A stretch of 64,000 nucleotides of DNA from Dreissena polymorpha (taxonomy: Eukaryota > Mollusca > Bivalvia > Myida > Dreissenidae): positions 63,784,721 to 63,848,720 of the forward strand of contig NC_068357.1 in NCBI RefSeq assembly GCF_020536995.1, written 5' to 3'. The notes beneath the pieces were generated by a model. That model was not told where the DNA came from and searched no databases. It saw only the letters and a program-made list of their open reading frames with translations. Each line of letters starts with the position of its first letter. The first letter of the stretch is position 1. Of this stretch, positions 58,791 to 64,000 are shown piece after piece. Both the position numbers and the translations under genes were made by a program.

Positions 58791-60535
58791 CAAATTACTT
58801 TTACATAATGTTTCACTTAGGCTGTTTGGTGAAACCATTGCCTATTACCGGTATACATAGTTATTTACTGAAAAAAACGTAAACGCAATGGTCCATTGCC
58901 TTATGACATTCGTCTGCCAGCTGTTATGCCCTTAATCCAGCTGTAAAAAACATGATCGAGGTGTCATCAGATAAGCGCAATCTGGCAGAAATATGTTACA
59001 ATATAATTGTAAACTAAACTGCCCGAACATTTAGTCATTAAATTTTGTTAAAAACCTGTGTTGTCTGAAAATTGAGAGTCACGAAAAATAATTATTTTGG
59101 ATGAAAAAACGGGGGGTCGAACATTAAGAGTGTCTGAAAACTTAAAGTAATTACGGAACTAACAAGTTAAGTCGGAATATCATTAATTTTTGTAAATAAA
59201 CGTATTTATGATGGATTGCAACCACATCTTAACAGAATATTGCTCATGATCACATGTAAAGCTGCTATCTGAGAGCGACTTGAAAATGGGTCACAAACTA
59301 TGACATATAAACACGACGTAGGGGGGCGCAATTGGCATACCATGGGAATAGCGATACCGCGTTAATACAGATGACAACTATACAAAATACTATTTTTTAA
59401 GCGTTTAAGTATTTATGAGGTTATTGATGATTAACAATACGATATTGAATAGATCGAAGCAAATTAATTCGAAATAATTCGCGATTCAGTCAATTCATTT
59501 AAGATGGGTCATGTTTACCAAAAATTGTGTCTGGAAAAACTGTCGCGTTTGCAGTGAACCAGTCTATGGCTTATACCCACTAAAGCCGGGAAAAAGGAAA
59601 CAGGAAGCATAACAAAGAGGCAAAAAATAATCGTATTTTAGCGGAGAAAAACATATAATGCGAGGATATTAGGTGCGATTCGCCACACAATGATTATATC
59701 AGTTGTATATATTTTCTTGATGTATAAATTTACATGTGATTTAGCATATTCCGCAGTGTGTTTGGTGCTTTAAAGTTCATTGATAGCATCGCAAAAACAT
59801 ATGACCCTTTGACGAAAATTTTGAGTTGCATTCATATGTGACTGTCAATTGTTATGTTTATGTATATATCGATTTTAACGTTTTGATTACGGTTTATGCA
59901 GGATTCTCAGCATTGAAACATTCATAAAACACATACATTTAATCTAAACAATCTGTAACAGGGTATTCACACACCCTTATCTGCTAATGACTACAAATCC
60001 AATCAAGACTGTAAGAGAGGTTCAGTGTGGGTTATAACTGGTGATAAATGAGTGAGTTGTATTTCTTACCGTGCATGCTGTTTTGGTGCGATGATTTCAT
60101 AAACATCTTTATGATTTTAAATTATCAAAAACATTTGTTCGATTGCTTGCCAAACCTTGAAAGAGGTGTTATTCATGTTCCAATTGCCTTTTAATATATA
60201 TTCTTTATAGAATCGTATAGCATTGGTCATTGTGTTTTATCCAATTGTATTTTTCTTGGATAGTATTGTGTAGTACAATAGAATATTTAAATTATTATTA
60301 TCGTTGTAATGTGCTAATTAGGAAATGTGTTATAAATGTTTCAGACCATCATTTATATGATTGAATATAACGTGGAACATACAACAACTAGTGTTTAGTA
60401 CACACAACCCGATTACAAATCTTTAAACGTAAATTATTACCATTCATAAAGCCCTCTTTTATTTAGTCGCGTATTTGGCAATTAAAACCGTTTATTAACT
60501 TCCAGCATTCTACAAATGGCAGAATGGTGTATCGG
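58791..60535. other. No gene seen
   Basis: AT-rich stretch with no supported ORF or repeat on either strand. Confidence 0.4.
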
Positions 60536-60539
60536 GTTT

Positions 60540-60780
60540 AGAGATTCGGAGACTGGATGCGTTCCCATACAAAGCAGCCTGTACAGTCGTCACTCTCAGG
60601 TAAGTTAGGAAATGGAAGACAAAGCTGTCTGCACAGTCGCCCCTCTCGGGTTAGTCGGAGACGGGAAGCGTTCCCAAACACAGCAGTATGTACAGTCGTC
60701 ACTCTCGGGTAATGCAGAGTCTTGAATAGTACCCAGACACAACCGATTGTGTAGTCGTTAATCTCGGGTAATAATTTTAT
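60540..60780. repeat. ~60 bp tandem repeat, 4 copies
   Basis: CTGTACAGTCGTCACTCTC, CTGCACAGTCGCCCCTCTC, ATGTACAGTCGTCACTCTC and TGTGTAGTCGTTAATCTC recur at ~60 bp spacing, each followed by (A/G)GGT(A/T)A and preceded by CCCA(A/T)ACA(C/A)A-like sequence. The ORF across it is repeat-derived. Confidence 0.75.
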
Positions 60781-61845
60781 GGAATATAAAAAAATTCTGA
60801 GCGTTAAGCTCATGGTATTTATCATACCCAAGTTTTGGTTGATCACATACGTTGTTCAGATTTAACTTTAAATTGCGACACCAATATCGTTTTGGTGCTT
60901 CAAACTCTAATTTCTTAAAAAATGTGTTAAATGTCAAAATTGCATACCGTGTTTTTGAAAATATATTTACATGCGTAAATCAATGTATGGAATATATTAT
61001 TCAATTATGATAATTTAACCCTTCTGTTGAGGTTTAAAACGTTTAAGTATCGTTTTGTGCTTAGTCAATAGAAAGTGCATGTTATTCGGTGAACTATGCT
61101 GACGCACAGTAAAAAAAACATTAACAAATCAGAATTTCAATATTGAAATTCAATATTCACAGCTGACATATTTGTCTATCAATACAAGATATTTTTGTTA
61201 ATTTTGATTGTTATTTAGATGATCGGTTTTGTTTCTTTAATAATAATGATATTTGCTTCAAGGGGTACAATTCACTCGATCCAACGGCATGTACGAAAAC
61301 CCACTCGGCATCAGAATTTGTCTCAATTCGTGGTCAAAATTCGTGGTAAGAACTGTAATAGAATAGCCATTGTGATTAGTCGTTTGTTTTTGTTTTTCAA
61401 ACCTGTATTGAAGGGTCATTTTTAATTGAAATGTTTGAAATTAAAATGAAAAGAAATTCATAACAATAAGTGGATCCGGTACTGGTTGTCATGGCGGAGT
61501 AGTGTTGTGTGTGTGTGGTCGTTTTTCATTGTTTATCTTACGAAAGGTGATGTTGTTTTTATGAAAAATGAGCGCTGAATGAACTGGAAACAATATTAAA
61601 GTGTATCATGCAAGGAAGATAAAGTGGTACGGATTTTTATTTTAGGAATAAGAGAAGTAAGTGAAGATCATATTACAGTATTGTTCAACTGACTTTACAC
61701 GCTCCACGATTTTCACAATTCTCAGGCTGACCACGAGAAATTGACTGTTTTTCTTCCTCTGGTTTTGTCTATATTTTAACAATCACATTTCCTTATATGG
61801 CTTGTGTTACTATTGACAGGGTATACTACTCATAAAAACTAGCGT
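60781..61845. other. No gene seen; may include the 5' region of the LINE fragment
   Basis: AT-rich to about 61440, then more mixed composition up to the ORF1 start. The LINE 5' boundary cannot be fixed. Confidence 0.35.
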
Positions 61846-62641
61846 ATGTCTGATACCAATACAACAAACACTTCGACACCAACTGTCAACAACACTAAAA
61901 AGAGGTTTTTGTCATCGCCGCAAGACATAGCTGATTTAAAAAAGGGTCAATTCTTGGAAAGTATCATGGAAACTGATGGCAACACTAGTGCTGTTAATAG
62001 CTTAGCACTATCAGACACTGACTTAGAGAAAATCGCACTAGTAGTGAAGTCAGCATTCCAGGATGATATTCTTAGCCTTAAAAAACAAGTCGTTGATGGC
62101 GTGGTTCAGGGTCTACAATCTAGACTAGATCTTTTGAGCCATGAAAATGCAACTCTTAAACAGGAAAATAAAGATCTCCGATTTCGCGTAAACTCGTTGG
62201 AGAACATGATAGATGACGCGGAACAGTACAGCCGCAGGAATTGCTTACGACTTACTGGTATACCCGAGACAGAGGGCGAGAGTACAGATGACATCATTAT
62301 CCAACTGTGAAAGCAGGTCAATGCTGACATAAAATTGTCAGATATTGACAGAAGTCATCGTGTTGGTAAAGCCGGCCCTTCCAAAAGCAGACCTATCATA
62401 GTTAAATTTGCAACTTATCGGGCACGTCAAACCCTTTACAAAACTCGTGCGGCGCTAAAATCGACGGGCTTCTCCGGTGCCTATCTAAACGAGGACCTAA
62501 CCCGTAAAAAGAAGCCAGATCATGTACAACGCCAGGCAACTTGTAAAATACAAGAAGCTGGAGGGCTGATGGACTGCTGACGGGGTCATTATGGTCAAGA
62601 ACAGGGTTGTTCGACATGATGAACTTAAAGTGTTCGAATAA
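61846..62641 (+). pseudogene. LINE ORF1 protein (coiled coil + RRM-like), nearly intact but interrupted
   Basis: The frame from the ATG at 61846 encodes a Ser/Thr-rich N-terminus, a coiled coil (about residues 60-125, LSLKKQVVDGVVQGLQSRLD and onward), then the hallmark QYSRRNCLRLTGIPE. After it comes the RRM/C-terminal segment with DRSHRVGK, RPIIVKF and YLNEDLTRKKK. This is the ORF1p layout of L1/CR1-type LINEs, which bind the element's RNA. A TGA at 62308-62310 splits the frame. A 1-nt shift near 62567-62575 moves the end into another frame, where WTADGVIMVKNRVV leads to a natural-looking TAA near 62640. No ORF2 (endonuclease or reverse transcriptase) follows before the microsatellite, so the copy is 3'-incomplete or rearranged. 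Confidence 0.75.
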
Positions 62642-63373
<732 letters not shown>

Positions 63374-63599
63374 GCGTGTGTGCGTTCGTGTGTATTGTGC
63401 TTGCGTACGTGTATATACGTAAAAAACGCTCGTTTGCGATACAAGCGCCATCCGTATTGCATAAGATACCATGTTTACATTTACACTCTATGCCCTGCGT
63501 TTCAGTGATAATTAGTTACCACGATGGGTCTTCCTATGACCAAATTTTATCTGAAAAGTGTGTGGCATTTACCCTTTTGTTTCCGATTAATTGTGCAAG

Positions 63600-64000
63600 T
63601 GTGTGTTGTGCCTGCGCGCCCGCTTATGCGTAGACATAGTTAGTATGCGATAAATATGTTACCCGTATTGCATTAGCTAACCTTTTTTACTTATACTCTG
63701 TGTCCCTCTCACTGAACACAGATTTTATAAGCTAACCTTTTTTGTACTTATACTTTGTGCGTGCCCACTTATGCGTATATATCGTTAGTATGCGATAAAT
63801 ATATTACCCGTATTGCATAAGCTAGCTTTTTGAACTGATACTTTGTGTCCTTCTCACTAAACATGTATTATATCAGCAATCCTTTTTGTACTAATATTGT
63901 GTGTCCTTCCTATTGAACAAGTATTGTATAAGCCATAAGCTAGCATTTTTGTACTTATAGTTTGTGCGTGCCCACTTATGCGTATATATCGTTAGTTTGC
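63600..64000. repeat. Satellite-like direct repeats running off the right edge
   Basis: The word CTTATGCGTA...TTAGTATGCGATAAATAT...ACCCGTATTGCAT...AGCTA recurs at about 63623, 63770 and 63974 (spacings about 147 and 204 bp). Inner motifs ACTTATACTTTGTGCGTGCC and TGTGTCCTTCTCACTAAACA repeat as well. The array continues beyond the window. Confidence 0.75.

Overview
This is a 64 kb piece of an AT-rich animal genome. It has spliced genes with GT-AG introns, long intergenic stretches, microsatellites, minisatellites and many short non-autonomous transposons. The repeat families and gene types fit a bivalve mollusc: expanded NHL-propeller and Mab-21/cGLR genes, repeats ending in a '...TTGTGTTTCTGAC' type terminus, and tRNA-derived SINEs. 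One palindromic transposon family, present here in four copies, is one I associate from memory with dreissenid mussels (Dreissena). That assignment is recollection, not a search result.

Left part (1-13 kb). A broken Mab-21/cGAS-like receptor gene runs off the left edge on the minus strand. It is followed by a hairpin transposon, a degenerate minisatellite and a 1 kb array of tRNA-B-box-like repeats that changes orientation midway. Two exons of an NHL-type beta-propeller gene lie on the minus strand at 4.1-5.3 kb. The most interesting locus is at 8.26-11.38 kb on the plus strand. It has the end of a PR/SET domain resembling PRDM9, a separate C2H2 finger, a linker, and then a tandem array of about 21 C2H2 fingers in 84-bp units. 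The array carries three ORF lesions and an inserted ~530 bp hAT-like element with an 8-bp target duplication.

Middle part (13-49 kb). This part is mostly repeats: a 40-bp minisatellite, a 17-bp minisatellite, several MITE families, SINEs, and a tandem repeat rich in nuclear-receptor half-sites. One apparently intact host gene sits here, at 27.7-38.6 kb. It can be followed across ten exons with matching phases, except for one unresolved exon end. It encodes a CABIT domain, short proline-rich and tyrosine-motif exons, and a C-terminal SAM domain, the layout of GAREM, a GRB2-binding adaptor in receptor tyrosine kinase/ERK signalling. Its introns hold MITEs, a SINE and a miniature LTR element (TRIM) whose LTRs each contain a tRNA-like sequence.

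Right part (50-64 kb). An old BEL/Pao LTR retrotransposon on the minus strand fills 50.0-58.2 kb, with both LTRs and a 5-bp target duplication. It carries an additional C2H2-finger region outside pol. Beyond it are an unassigned membrane-protein-like ORF, a four-copy tandem repeat, a LINE ORF1 fragment without ORF2, a ~360 bp GT microsatellite and a satellite-like array that runs off the right edge.

The genes do not form a pathway. The window is a repeat-rich stretch with one intact signalling adaptor gene, one partial propeller gene and two informative dead genes (cGLR-like and PRDM9-like).
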